Assembly (NCBI GenBank): GCA_900552425.1
Contig: URZR01000012.1
Coordinates: 1-19,034, forward strand
Source of the DNA: an uncultured Collinsella sp.
Lineage (GTDB): Bacteria; Actinomycetota; Coriobacteriia; Coriobacteriales; Coriobacteriaceae
Length of the DNA: 19,034 nucleotides
Reading direction: 5' to 3'
The translations under genes were made by a program, and so were the position numbers. Shown here piece after piece: positions 1-7,388 of the stretch; position 1 is the stretch's first letter; each line of letters opens with the position of its first letter. Below the pieces are notes generated by a model, which had not been told where the DNA came from, ran no database searches, and was given only the letters and a program-made list of their open reading frames with translations.

Positions 1-723
1 GGTATGATCAACTCCGTGGGTCTTCAGAACCCCGGCGTGGCCGCCTTTGCCCGTGAGTCCGGCCCGTGGCTCGAACAGCTGTCCAAGGACGGTTGCCAGG
101 TCATTTGCCAGGTTGCCGGGCACTCCGTTGACGAGTTTGTCCGCGCACTCGAGATGTATGTCGAGCTGTGCCCCTGGGCTGCCGGCTACGAGATCAACGT
201 GAGCTGCCCTAATATCGCCGCCGGCGGTGCCGCCATGGGCTCCACGCCCGAGGGCGCCTCTTCCGTTATGGCTGCTTGCCGCAAGGTGACCGATAAGCCG
301 CTGTTCGTCAAGATGGCTCCGGTTAACGTCGCCGAGATTGCCAAGGCTCTCGAGGCCGCGGGAGCCGACGGCCTTTCGGTCATTAACTCCATCCAAGGCA
401 TGGCCATCGATGTTCATACCCGCAAGTCCCGCGTGGCCAAGCCCAAGGGCGGCCTTTCGGGCCCGCTGTGCCACCACATCGCCGTGCGCATGGTCTGGGA
501 GGTTGCCCAGGCCGTCGATATCCCCATCAACGGTGTCGGCGGTGTCATGACTGGCGAGGATGCGGCTGAGTTTATCCTGGCCGGCGCCACCTGCGTGTCG
601 GTCGGCATGGCCAACTTCGTCGATCCGTGCGCTTCGCTTAAGATCGCGCATGAGCTCGAGGCCTGGGCCGAGTCCCAGGGCGTAAAGGACATCAACGAGC
701 TGGTGGGTGCTTTCGAATGCTAG
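1..723 (+). CDS. pyrD: Dihydroorotate dehydrogenase, class 1B catalytic subunit (5' end missing)
   Basis: PyrD oxidises dihydroorotate to orotate, the fourth step of UMP synthesis. The frame is open from base 1, so the true start lies upstream; the ATG at base 4 is internal. About 240 C-terminal residues of a family of roughly 300 are present. The FMN-barrel signatures are clear: INSVGLQNPG at the visible start, then EINVSCPN about 70 residues in, whose Cys matches the catalytic base of class 1 enzymes, then FVKMAP, INSIQGMAID, and GVGGVMTGEDAAEF, a phosphate-binding region. The SCPN cysteine and the GLQNPG form fit class 1B, which normally pairs with an electron-transfer subunit (PyrK); that partner would be expected just upstream, outside the window. 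The stop overlaps the pyrF start (ATGCTAG), which suggests translational coupling. Confidence 0.95.
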   Translation, partial: GMINSVGLQNPGVAAFARESGPWLEQLSKDGCQVICQVAGHSVDEFVRALEMYVELCPWAAGYEINVSCPNIAAGGAAMGSTPEGASSVMAACRKVTDKPLFVKMAPVNVAEIAKALEAAGADGLSVINSIQGMAIDVHTRKSRVAKPKGGLSGPLCHHIAVRMVWEVAQAVDIPINGVGGVMTGEDAAEFILAGATCVSVGMANFVDPCASLKIAHELEAWAESQGVKDINELVGAFEC

Positions 724-1433
724 AGAATGATGCCCGCGACCGTGTTATCATCGCCCTCGACTGCGACCGTGAGCGCGCGCTCGAGCTCGCCCACGAGCTT
801 TCGGGCCATGCTGCCTGGCTCAAGGTCGGCATGACGCTCTATTACGCTGAGGGTCCCCAGATCGTCAAGACCTTTAAGGACCTTGGCTTTAAGGTCTTCC
901 TCGACCTTAAGTTCCATGACATTCCGCATCAGGTGCGCGGCGCTGCCCGCTCGGCCTCGCTTGCCGGTGCCGACCTGCTTTCGGTCCACGGCCTGGGCTC
1001 GGGTGCTATGCTCGCTGCCTGCCGCGAGGGTGCCGAGGAGGCGCGTGAGGACCGCGCCAAGCTCGTCGCCATCACCGTGCTCACGAGCATGAATCAGGAT
1101 GCCTTGAGCGAGATCGGCGTCGAGTCTCCCGTGGCCGAGGAGGCCGCCCGCTTGGCAAAGCTTGCTCAGGCCAACGGCATCGATGGCATCGTGTGCTCAC
1201 CGATGGAGGCTCACGACATGCGTGAGCTGCTGGGTCCTGATGCCCTGATCGTGACTCCGGGTGTGCGTCCGGTGGGTGCCGCCCTTGGTGACCAGTCCCG
1301 CGTGGCGACGCCTTCCCAGGCTATCGAGCGTGGCGCAAGCCACATTGTGGTGGGCCGTCCCATCACCGGTGCCGACGATCCGGTTGCCGCCTTTGACGCC
1401 ATCGTCGCCGAGCTGGTCGAAAACGTCGCGTAA
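717..1433 (+). CDS. pyrF: Orotidine 5'-phosphate decarboxylase
   Basis: PyrF decarboxylates OMP to UMP, the last step of de novo pyrimidine synthesis, in the cytoplasm. The 238-residue length is normal for the bacterial short form. The start of the barrel, VIIALDCD, is at residues 10-17. The lysine of WLKVGM is residue 36. The catalytic DxKxxD motif reads DLKFHD at residues 63-68. The C-terminal phosphate-binding loop reads VVGRPITGADDP. The ATG overlaps the pyrD stop, a typical coupled junction, and GGTGGGTG just upstream can serve as the ribosome site. No strong terminator follows directly; a long hairpin lies about 45 bases downstream. Confidence 0.97.
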   Translation: MLENDARDRVIIALDCDRERALELAHELSGHAAWLKVGMTLYYAEGPQIVKTFKDLGFKVFLDLKFHDIPHQVRGAARSASLAGADLLSVHGLGSGAMLAACREGAEEAREDRAKLVAITVLTSMNQDALSEIGVESPVAEEAARLAKLAQANGIDGIVCSPMEAHDMRELLGPDALIVTPGVRPVGAALGDQSRVATPSQAIERGASHIVVGRPITGADDPVAAFDAIVAELVENVA

Positions 1434-1478
1434 AAGATTCCCCTAAGTCACCACTTTTGGGTCTCATTAGCACAAAAT

Positions 1479-1536
1479 AGCCCCTGTGCCTGCGTAAACT
1501 TTCCCATCCTTTGTGTGGAATCGCAGGTCAGGGGCT
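1479..1536. repeat. Long imperfect hairpin between pyrF and mihF
   Basis: Bases 1479-1494 (AGCCCCTGTGCCTGCG) pair with 1522-1536 (CGCAGGTCAGGGGCT). The stem is 8 base pairs, a small 2x1 internal loop, then 6 base pairs. The 27-base loop can itself pair weakly (TTCC with GGAA). No T-run follows on the + strand, so it is not a standard terminator for pyrF. On the - strand the stem would be followed by TATTTTG, but no - strand gene is nearby. It could be a transcript-end or RNA-stability structure, a dispersed palindromic element or part of a small RNA; the sequence alone does not decide. Confidence 0.55.
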
Positions 1537-1555
1537 TAACTTTGGGCGCAGTATA

Positions 1556-1584
1556 TTGCACTTTTTGCGGGTATCGTCTAACCT
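1556..1584 (+). promoter_or_regulatory. Candidate upstream promoter of the mihF operon
   Basis: TTGCAC at 1556-1561 and TAACCT at 1579-1584 are separated by 17 bases, a plausible sigma-70 type -35/-10 pair. A transcript from here would carry an untranslated leader of about 80 bases before mihF. The -10 is weaker than the one at 1623-1628, so this may be a secondary promoter or chance. Confidence 0.35.
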
Positions 1585-1619
1585 ATGGAGCCGCGATTAG
1601 GCTTTTTGTGCGTTCTACG

Positions 1620-1628
1620 TGCTAAAAT
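1620..1628 (+). promoter_or_regulatory. Extended -10 promoter of the mihF-gmk-rpoZ-thiI operon
   Basis: TG-C-TAAAAT is an extended -10 element (TGn plus a near-consensus hexamer). No good -35 stands at the right distance, which is usual for extended -10 promoters. The start point would be near 1635, giving a leader of about 38 bases that includes the GGAGGT ribosome site. The core CGTGCTAAAAT resembles CGTGCTATAGT before rpsT. Confidence 0.55.
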
Positions 1629-1672
1629 GCCAATTATTGAATCAGATATAACCCAACTATTTGGAGGTACGA

Positions 1673-1981
1673 ATGGCACTCCCTCAGCTTACCGACGAGC
1701 AGCGCAAGCAGGCTCTTGAGAAGGCTGCTGCCGCACGTCACGCCCGCGCTGAGCTTCGCGAGCAGATCAAGAAGGGCGAGAAGTCCCTCGAGTCCGTGCT
1801 CAACTCCGATGACCCCATCGCTTCCCGCATGAAGGTTTCCACCCTCATCGAGTCTCTCCCCGGTTATGGCAAGGCCAAGGCCGCCAAGATCATGGAGGAG
1901 CTCGGTATCTCCGCTACTCGTCGCGTCCAGGGCCTCGGCGTCCGTCAGCGCGAGCAGCTCCTCGAGCAGCTGACCAAATAA
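1673..1981 (+). CDS. mihF: Actinobacterial-type integration host factor (mIHF)
   Basis: mIHF is a small nucleoid protein that binds and bends DNA without close sequence specificity; it is unrelated to the proteobacterial IHF heterodimer. The 102-residue product starts MALPQLTDEQRKQALEKA. It has a long charged N-terminal helix, then a helix-two-turn-helix region with the family signature LPGYGKAKAAKIMEELGI (about residues 64-81) and RRVQGLGVRQREQLL near the end. I chose ATG 1673, not an upstream in-frame TTG at 1661, because that TTG overlaps the strong ribosome site GGAGGT at 1663-1668. The next gene, gmk, starts at the base after the stop. mihF-gmk adjacency is characteristic of actinobacteria. 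Confidence 0.93.
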   Translation: MALPQLTDEQRKQALEKAAAARHARAELREQIKKGEKSLESVLNSDDPIASRMKVSTLIESLPGYGKAKAAKIMEELGISATRRVQGLGVRQREQLLEQLTK

Positions 1982-2551
1982 GTGAGCGCTCAGGATTCCA
2001 AGCTCTTTGTGATTTCTGGACCGTCAGGCGCAGGCAAGGGTACGCTCGTCACTCGTGTGCGCGAGCGCCGCTCGAACCTGGGTCTGACGGTTTCGGCTAC
2101 CACGCGAGCACCACGCAAAGGTGAGGTCGACGGCGTCAACTACTTTTTTCTGACGCGCGAGGAGTTCGACCGCCGCGTGGCAAACGGTGAGTTTGTTGAG
2201 TGGGCCGAGGTCCACGGTAACTGCTACGGCACGTTGGTGAGCGAGGTCACATCCAAGCTCGCCTCGGGCTCGTCTCTGATTTTGGAGATCGATGTCCAGG
2301 GCGCCCTGCAGGTGAAGGAGCGTTTCCCCGAGGCCGTGCTGATCTTTATCAAGCCGCCTTCGCTTGAGGTGCTCCGCGAGCGTCTAGTCGGTCGCGGTAC
2401 CGAGACGCCCGAGACGATTGAGCTGCGTATGGCAAACGCCGCCGATGAGCTTGCCCTTGCCGACCGCTACGACGACGTCGTGGTGAATGACGATCTCGAC
2501 CGCGCGACCGATGAGCTCGTTCGCGTTCTCGATATGCATGAAAGGATCTGA
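1982..2551 (+). CDS. gmk: Guanylate kinase
   Basis: Gmk phosphorylates GMP to GDP with ATP and so feeds the GTP pool. The 189-residue product opens with a P-loop, ISGPSGAGKGT (residues 11-21). The GMP-binding region follows: SATTRAPRKGEVDGVNYFF, then EFVEWAEVHGNCYGT. Next come LEIDVQGALQVKE, a Walker-B-like segment, and the lid arginine region RLVGRGTE. It is slightly shorter than many homologues (around 200) but all motifs are there. The GTG start abuts the mihF stop (TAA|GTG), so translation is probably coupled; no strong separate ribosome site is seen. Confidence 0.96.
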   Translation: MSAQDSKLFVISGPSGAGKGTLVTRVRERRSNLGLTVSATTRAPRKGEVDGVNYFFLTREEFDRRVANGEFVEWAEVHGNCYGTLVSEVTSKLASGSSLILEIDVQGALQVKERFPEAVLIFIKPPSLEVLRERLVGRGTETPETIELRMANAADELALADRYDDVVVNDDLDRATDELVRVLDMHERI

Positions 2552-2556
2552 GGTCC

Positions 2557-2838
2557 GTGTCCGTTGTAAAGCCTTGCATTGACGATCTTCTGGAGAAGAC
2601 CGATCACAACCGCTTCCTGCTCGCTTCGCTTGCCTCCAAGCGCGCCTGCGACATCAATAGCATGCTGCGTGGCCAGCACAACCGCGTGCTTGCCGTCCAG
2701 GATGTCGATGACATCACCATCGGGCTTTCCGGTGCCGATACCATCTCGATGGCTATGGACGAGATTGTCGACGGCGACATCTCTTACGACGAGGCCCGTT
2801 ACGAGAAGGCGCTCGGCCACAAGGTTGCTGAAGCCTAA
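2557..2838 (+). CDS. rpoZ: RNA polymerase omega subunit
   Basis: The 93-residue protein aligns by eye with omega, which binds the beta' C-terminus and helps RNA polymerase assembly. It starts MSVVKPCIDDLLEKTDHNRF, and then has the conserved SKRACDINSMLRG stretch, where the family has K/R-A-R-x-I-N. The C-terminal half carries the acidic helix region ISYDEARYEKALG. Translation begins at GTG 2557, five bases after the gmk stop. The AAAGGATCTGAGG stretch ahead of it can serve as ribosome site. The gmk-rpoZ pairing is widespread in bacteria, which supports the call. Confidence 0.92.
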   Translation: MSVVKPCIDDLLEKTDHNRFLLASLASKRACDINSMLRGQHNRVLAVQDVDDITIGLSGADTISMAMDEIVDGDISYDEARYEKALGHKVAEA

Positions 2839-4083
2839 ATGGCGGCTCGCGTCTGCCTAGTCCACTATCACGAGGTTGGGCTGAAGGGCAAGAACCGCGC
2901 ACATTTTGAGCATATCCTCATGGATAACATCAAGGCGGCCTTGGCCGCCTTTTCCGTGAACGCCGTGTCTCGAATTTCCGGTTATATCCTCGTGACCTTT
3001 AACGAGCATCAGGCCGACGAGGCGGCGCGTGTCATCCGCACCGTCCCCGGCGTTGCCCGTGTGTCTTTGGCGTATCACACCAACCGCGACCCGCAGGAGT
3101 ACTGCGCCGCCGCTGTGAAGGCGCTGCGCGAGTTTGGTTCCTTCGATTCGTTTAAGGTGCACGCCAAGCGCTCCAATACTGACTATGAGCTCACCTCGAT
3201 CGATATCAATCGACAGGTTGGCGAGGTGCTGTGTGAGGCGTTTCCCGATAAAAAGGTCCAGATGCACGACCCCGACGCGATGGTGCACGTTCTGGTGGTT
3301 CAGGGTAGTGTCTACGTGTATGCGCGCTCCGAGCGCGGCGTTGGCGGCCTTCCGGTGGGTTCTGCCGGCAAGGTCGTGACGCTGCTGTCGTCGGGTATCG
3401 ATTCTCCGGTGGCGACCTGGATGCTCGCGCGTCGCGGCGCGGTGTGCGTGCCGGTGCATTTCTCCGGTCGTCCGCAGACGCCCGATACGAGCGAGTATTT
3501 GGTGCAGGACATCATCCGTGCGCTTGAGCCGGGTGTCCAGATCGGTCGTCTGTACGTGGTTCCGTTTGGCGACTGCCAGCGTGAGATTTCGGTCACCTGC
3601 CCCAGCAACCTGCGTGTGATCATGTATCGTCGCATTATGTATTCGGTTGCCGAGCGCATTGCGCACATCGAGGGCGCCAAGGCCATCGTTACGGGCGAAT
3701 CGCTTGGGCAGGTTGCCTCCCAAACGCTTGAGAACATCATGGCCGTCAACGAGGCCGTGAAGATCCCCGTGTTCCGTCCTCTCATCGGTTCGGACAAGCA
3801 GGAGATCATCGCGCGCGCCGAGGAGATCGGTACGTTCGATATCTCGACTGAGGCCGCTCCCGACTGCTGCACGCTGTTTATGCCGCGCCGTCCCGAGACA
3901 CACGCTAAACTCGATGCCGTGCATGAGGCCTGGGAACTGTTTGATCACGAGGAGATGATTGAGCGCCTGCTCAAGCAGACCGAGTACATCGACTTCGAGA
4001 GCAACACATATAAGGCCCCTAAGACCTTAAAACGCAAACATTCGGAGCTTGCTCCGCGTGAGATTTACCAAGATTACGAGTAA
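2839..4083 (+). CDS. thiI: tRNA 4-thiouridine sulfurtransferase ThiI, without rhodanese domain
   Basis: ThiI adenylates U8 of tRNA and transfers sulfur to make 4-thiouridine; in many bacteria it also supplies sulfur for the thiamine thiazole. The 414-residue product has an N-terminal ferredoxin-like region plus THUMP domain (about residues 1-170). A PP-loop ATPase domain follows, with LLSSGIDSPVATW at about 182-194. The first Gly of the usual SGGxDS is Ser here. The APDCCTLFMP motif carries the conserved cysteine region. The C-terminal rhodanese domain found in E. coli ThiI is absent, as in Bacillus-type proteins, so an outside cysteine desulfurase would have to deliver persulfide. ATG 2839 directly follows the rpoZ stop. 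A strong terminator follows the gene. Confidence 0.94.
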   Translation: MAARVCLVHYHEVGLKGKNRAHFEHILMDNIKAALAAFSVNAVSRISGYILVTFNEHQADEAARVIRTVPGVARVSLAYHTNRDPQEYCAAAVKALREFGSFDSFKVHAKRSNTDYELTSIDINRQVGEVLCEAFPDKKVQMHDPDAMVHVLVVQGSVYVYARSERGVGGLPVGSAGKVVTLLSSGIDSPVATWMLARRGAVCVPVHFSGRPQTPDTSEYLVQDIIRALEPGVQIGRLYVVPFGDCQREISVTCPSNLRVIMYRRIMYSVAERIAHIEGAKAIVTGESLGQVASQTLENIMAVNEAVKIPVFRPLIGSDKQEIIARAEEIGTFDISTEAAPDCCTLFMPRRPETHAKLDAVHEAWELFDHEEMIERLLKQTEYIDFESNTYKAPKTLKRKHSELAPREIYQDYE

Positions 4084-4093
4084 ATTTGTGCAT

Positions 4094-4126
4094 AGACCGA
4101 CGATGCGCCTGCATCGTCGGTCTTTT
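4094..4126 (+). terminator. Intrinsic terminator after thiI
   Basis: A perfect 13-base-pair stem (4094-4106 with 4111-4123) closes a GCCT tetraloop and runs into TTTT (4123-4126). It begins 11 bases after the thiI stop and ends the mihF-gmk-rpoZ-thiI unit. Confidence 0.92.
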
Positions 4127-4296
4127 GCTATCTGGGCATTTTGCGGCTAAGTGTTCATTTGCTGACGTGTGCCTGAATAAATGGACAGATTTGTGCAAGG
4201 TTTTGGTCAGCTTTTGTTTTGACCTCGAAAACCGGTTTTGGGGCGTGGCTGTTGCGGAGCTCCTTTCCTGACACGATGATGTTGGGAGGTTTTGCT
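4127..4296 (+). promoter_or_regulatory. Leader and promoter region of comEA-comEC
   Basis: This 170-base non-coding stretch must hold the comEA promoter, because a terminator precedes it. It is more A/T-rich than its surroundings. The best -35/-10 pair I can see is weak: TTCATT at 4154-4159 and TAAATG at 4178-4183, 18 bases apart. A 12-base perfect palindrome, AAAACCGGTTTT, lies at 4228-4239. Just before it, GGTCA (4205-4209) is inverted as TGACC (4220-4224). These could be operator half-sites or a leader structure; neither is proven. Confidence 0.35.
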
Positions 4297-5010
4297 ATGG
4301 CGCAGCGCGAACAACACGAACGAGTCAAAAAGATGGACCGCTGGGCGGGCAAACTGCTCGGTCATAAGGCAGTGGTGATGGCGATACTGGTCGTCATTGC
4401 GATGGCGAGTGGGCTGGCGATGGCGAACCTTGGCGGCGGTGCCGGCGGTGTGTCGTTTGAGCGCACTGATGGTTCGGGCACGTTAGTGGAGCCGGGATCC
4501 GGCGATGCTTCGAGTGGAAAGACATCTGAAGGCTCTTCGCCTAAGGCGTCTGCCGCGGCAGAGGTCTATGTCGATGTTGATGGCGCCGTGGTGTCACCCG
4601 GTGTATATCGCCTCAAAGACGGGGCGCGGGTGGCTCAGGCGATTGATGCCGCCGGCGGGCTGGCGCCCGAAGCAGACGTTACGGGGCTTAATCGTGCATC
4701 CAAGGTCACTGATGGACAAAAAATTCACGTTCCAACGGTAGGGGAGCAGCAGGTGTCCATTGCGGAAGCCGGTGTTGATGGTGGGGCTTCCGCATCATCA
4801 GGCGTCGGTGGCGCAACAGGCCTAGTAAACATTAATACGGCAAGCTCGGCAGAGCTGCAGACGCTCTCGGGAATCGGTCCCTCCATGGCCCAGTCGATTA
4901 TCGATGAGCGGACAAAGAACGGTGCTTTTGCTTCGGTTGACGATCTGATGCGCGTGTCGGGAATCGGCGAGAAGAAGCTTGCCAAAATCAAAGATTGCAT
5001 CTGCGTATGA
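4297..5010 (+). CDS. comEA: Competence DNA receptor ComEA
   Basis: ComEA binds double-stranded DNA at the outer face of the membrane and hands it to the ComEC channel. The 237-residue product has one N-terminal membrane helix (about 24-44) and a low-complexity Gly/Ser/Ala linker. An SLBB domain follows (about 89-146: EVYVDVDGAVVSPGVYRL). A second flexible linker leads to a C-terminal pair of helix-hairpin-helix motifs (about 177-237: LVNINTASSAELQTLSGIGP, then RVSGIGEKKLAKI). I chose ATG 4297 because GGGAGG (4284-4289) is well placed. An in-frame TTG at 4219 lies far upstream without a ribosome site. The stop overlaps comEC (ATGA). Confidence 0.94.
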   Translation: MAQREQHERVKKMDRWAGKLLGHKAVVMAILVVIAMASGLAMANLGGGAGGVSFERTDGSGTLVEPGSGDASSGKTSEGSSPKASAAAEVYVDVDGAVVSPGVYRLKDGARVAQAIDAAGGLAPEADVTGLNRASKVTDGQKIHVPTVGEQQVSIAEAGVDGGASASSGVGGATGLVNINTASSAELQTLSGIGPSMAQSIIDERTKNGAFASVDDLMRVSGIGEKKLAKIKDCICV

Positions 5011-7310
5011 GTGCGACCGAGCGAGAGCACGTGATGCCTCCGCGGCCCCTGATTCCGTGGACGATGGCCCTGTGTGCCGGCATGTGCGTGAGCTGCGCCT
5101 TGGTGCTCAGCATAGCCGCTGATGCGCTGCTGAGGGAGCGGGCGACGGCGGTCGGGCCGCTATGGGCCATTCCCGTTGCGGCAGCGGTTTTCGTTGTGCT
5201 GGCTCACTCTTGTGCGAGGCTTGCCCCTTTGAAGCGGTGGCTGTATGCCGCGTCCGTCGGTCTCATAGCGGGTGCGGTCGTTTCGGCGTGGTGGGCCGTG
5301 GGTGCGCTCAACGCCTCGAAGACGCTCGACGGTCGAGCGGCAAGCAGTCTCGAGTTTGTCGTGCAGGGTGACCCATCCATAAATGACGACGTGTATTCCT
5401 ATACCTGCGAGGCACGCGCGGACGGTAAGAACTTGGCAACGGTTCGCCTATCGTGTGACCGTGAGTTCAAGGTCGGGGCGCACGTGCGTGTTATCGGTCG
5501 CGTTTCGCGTTTTGAGAACGAGGCATATGGACGATCGCGCGTGCTCCGAGGCGAGGTGCGTAAGGTTAAAGCCGTTCGGATTGTGTCGGTCGATGAGGGT
5601 TCTCCGAGGCCGCTGCTTCGGCTGCGAAATGGGCTGCTTGCGTCCATCGCGCCTGCGACCGACCCGGCGCGTGCGCTCATAGCCGGTGTCGTCTGCGGTC
5701 GTTCGGCCGAGCTGCGCGCCCAGCCGGCGGGCGACTGGTTTTCTGTGACGGGAACGGCACATCTTATCGCCGTCTCGGGCAGCCATTTGGCTATCGTGGG
5801 GTTTGTAATCGAGGGTGTATTGCAAAAGACTCGGTGCTCACGTGGTCTTCAGCGGGCGATATTGGCGATAACGCTTGTGGGCTACGCTGCCTTTACGGGC
5901 GCGTCTCCCTCGGCCGTGCGCGCGTGCTGCATGGTGTTCGTGACGCTTGTCGTAAACGGCGCGGGGCGTCGTCGGCACGGCCTTTCGGCACTCTTCGTAA
6001 CCATGTCCATCTTTGTGCTACTGCGGCCGACGGTGCTGTTCGAGATGGGCTTTCAGCTTTCATGCGCCAGCGTCTTAGCCATTCTGTGCTTTTGTCCCTA
6101 TGCGACCTACGCTTTGGGTGAGCTAGGTGTGCCATCGGGCGTTGCCAGCGTGCTTTCCGTCACGCTGTGCTCGCAACTGGCGACACTTCCCATTACCATT
6201 CCTGCCTTCGGTACATTCTCGCTCATTGCTCCGTTGGCAAATGCGGTCATCGGTCCGGTGGTGAGCGTTCTGCTCGCTGTGTCGATCGTGCTGGCTCCCT
6301 TTTCGCTCGTGGGACCGTTGCGGACTTGGGCGCTCGTTGTGCCCATGATTGCCGCCCGTTGCGCGCTGTTCTTCGAGCAGCTGTTTGCCGCCGTGCCGGG
6401 TGCATCCGTGAGCGTGCCGCCCGATAGCATGTGGATTTACCTAGTGCCATGTTTTCTGACGGTTCTGCTGGTCTGGTGGCCGCGTCCCCGTGCACGTCCT
6501 ATGGCGGTGGGGCTTGCATGCCTGATGCTCTTGGCTGCGATTCCGTACGTCTATTGGGATCGATTCGCTCCGCCTTCGGTGACGGTGCTCGATGTGGGCC
6601 AGGCCGATGCGATTCTTATCCGCCAAGGCGGCGCAGTAGCTCTCGTCGACTGCGGGCTCGACGAGCGTGTGGTTGCGGCGTTGGTTCGCAACAACGTGCA
6701 CCATATCGATGCCGTCTTTGTGACGCATTGGGATGAGGACCACTGGGGTGGTTTGCCTGCCGTGCTCGAACAGTTTTCGGTTGGAACCATTGCGGTCGCG
6801 GCCGATGCGCTGGACAGCGCGCCTGCCGAGGTCCTGAATCGCCCGGGTGCAACGTATCGGCAGGTGGCTTGCGGGGACACAGTCGATATCGGCGCATTTC
6901 GGGCTCGCGTGATGTGGCCATTTGACACCGTGGATGGCGAGGGCAATGAGGATTCGCTTGTCTTGCTGCTCTCCTATGCCCAAGAAGGCAAGAGATTGCG
7001 CATGCTGCTCACGGGGGACGCCGAGCTCGATCAGGAGCGCGAGTTTGTACAGGAGGTGGGCGATATCGATGTGCTCAAGCTGGGGCATCACGGCTCAAAA
7101 GTTTCCGTCGATACAGAGCTGCTGGAAACGCTTAAACCCGAGCTCTCAATTGCGAGTGCGGGTGAGGGCAACCGCTACGGTCATCCATCCGATACCTGTA
7201 TCGATGCCGTTCGCGATGCGGGCGGCGCGTTCGCATGTACCATCGAACAAGGAGACATTACCGTTTCGCCGACTGCAGCCGGTTTTGCTATGCGATGCCA
7301 GCGACCGTGA
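5007..7310 (+). CDS. comEC: Competence membrane channel ComEC
   Basis: ComEC forms the inner-membrane channel for single-stranded DNA during natural transformation. The 767-residue product has three parts. First come several N-terminal membrane helices and a soluble OB-like region (about 110-190). Next is the Competence domain (about 220-490), with the signature HLIAVSGSHLAIV at 252-264 and many helices. Last is a C-terminal metallo-beta-lactamase-like domain (about 523-767), starting VTVLDVGQADAILI, with metal-site motif THWDEDHWGG (573-582) and LKLGHHGSK. That domain is proposed in the family to degrade the non-transported strand. ATG 5007 overlaps the comEA stop; an in-frame ATG at 5034 is a less likely alternative. 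All domains look intact. Confidence 0.95.
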   Translation: MSATEREHVMPPRPLIPWTMALCAGMCVSCALVLSIAADALLRERATAVGPLWAIPVAAAVFVVLAHSCARLAPLKRWLYAASVGLIAGAVVSAWWAVGALNASKTLDGRAASSLEFVVQGDPSINDDVYSYTCEARADGKNLATVRLSCDREFKVGAHVRVIGRVSRFENEAYGRSRVLRGEVRKVKAVRIVSVDEGSPRPLLRLRNGLLASIAPATDPARALIAGVVCGRSAELRAQPAGDWFSVTGTAHLIAVSGSHLAIVGFVIEGVLQKTRCSRGLQRAILAITLVGYAAFTGASPSAVRACCMVFVTLVVNGAGRRRHGLSALFVTMSIFVLLRPTVLFEMGFQLSCASVLAILCFCPYATYALGELGVPSGVASVLSVTLCSQLATLPITIPAFGTFSLIAPLANAVIGPVVSVLLAVSIVLAPFSLVGPLRTWALVVPMIAARCALFFEQLFAAVPGASVSVPPDSMWIYLVPCFLTVLLVWWPRPRARPMAVGLACLMLLAAIPYVYWDRFAPPSVTVLDVGQADAILIRQGGAVALVDCGLDERVVAALVRNNVHHIDAVFVTHWDEDHWGGLPAVLEQFSVGTIAVAADALDSAPAEVLNRPGATYRQVACGDTVDIGAFRARVMWPFDTVDGEGNEDSLVLLLSYAQEGKRLRMLLTGDAELDQEREFVQEVGDIDVLKLGHHGSKVSVDTELLETLKPELSIASAGEGNRYGHPSDTCIDAVRDAGGAFACTIEQGDITVSPTAAGFAMRCQRP

Positions 7311-7318
7311 TGCTGTCG

Positions 7319-7348
7319 TTGGCGCGGGACCAACCCCTGGGCTAGAAT
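7319..7348 (+). promoter_or_regulatory. Promoter of holA
   Basis: TTGGCG (7319-7324) and TAGAAT (7343-7348) are 18 bases apart. The -10 is set in CTGGGCTAGAAT, resembling the CTCGGGTAGAAT before the DnaJ-like gene. The predicted start near 7355 gives a short leader that includes the ribosome site at 7375-7380. Confidence 0.55.
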
Positions 7349-7388
7349 GGCACGGAACGAATGCGAAGGCCTGCGGGAGGGGAGTGCA

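Noticed and set aside
1479..1536. T-box or other riboswitch upstream of mihF
   Set aside because: No T-box sequence, no specifier loop, and no match to a riboswitch core that I can recognise; it is only a hairpin.
3960..4083. ThiI as a truncated gene because the rhodanese domain is missing
   Set aside because: The frame ends normally just before a strong terminator, and many Gram-positive ThiI proteins naturally lack that domain.
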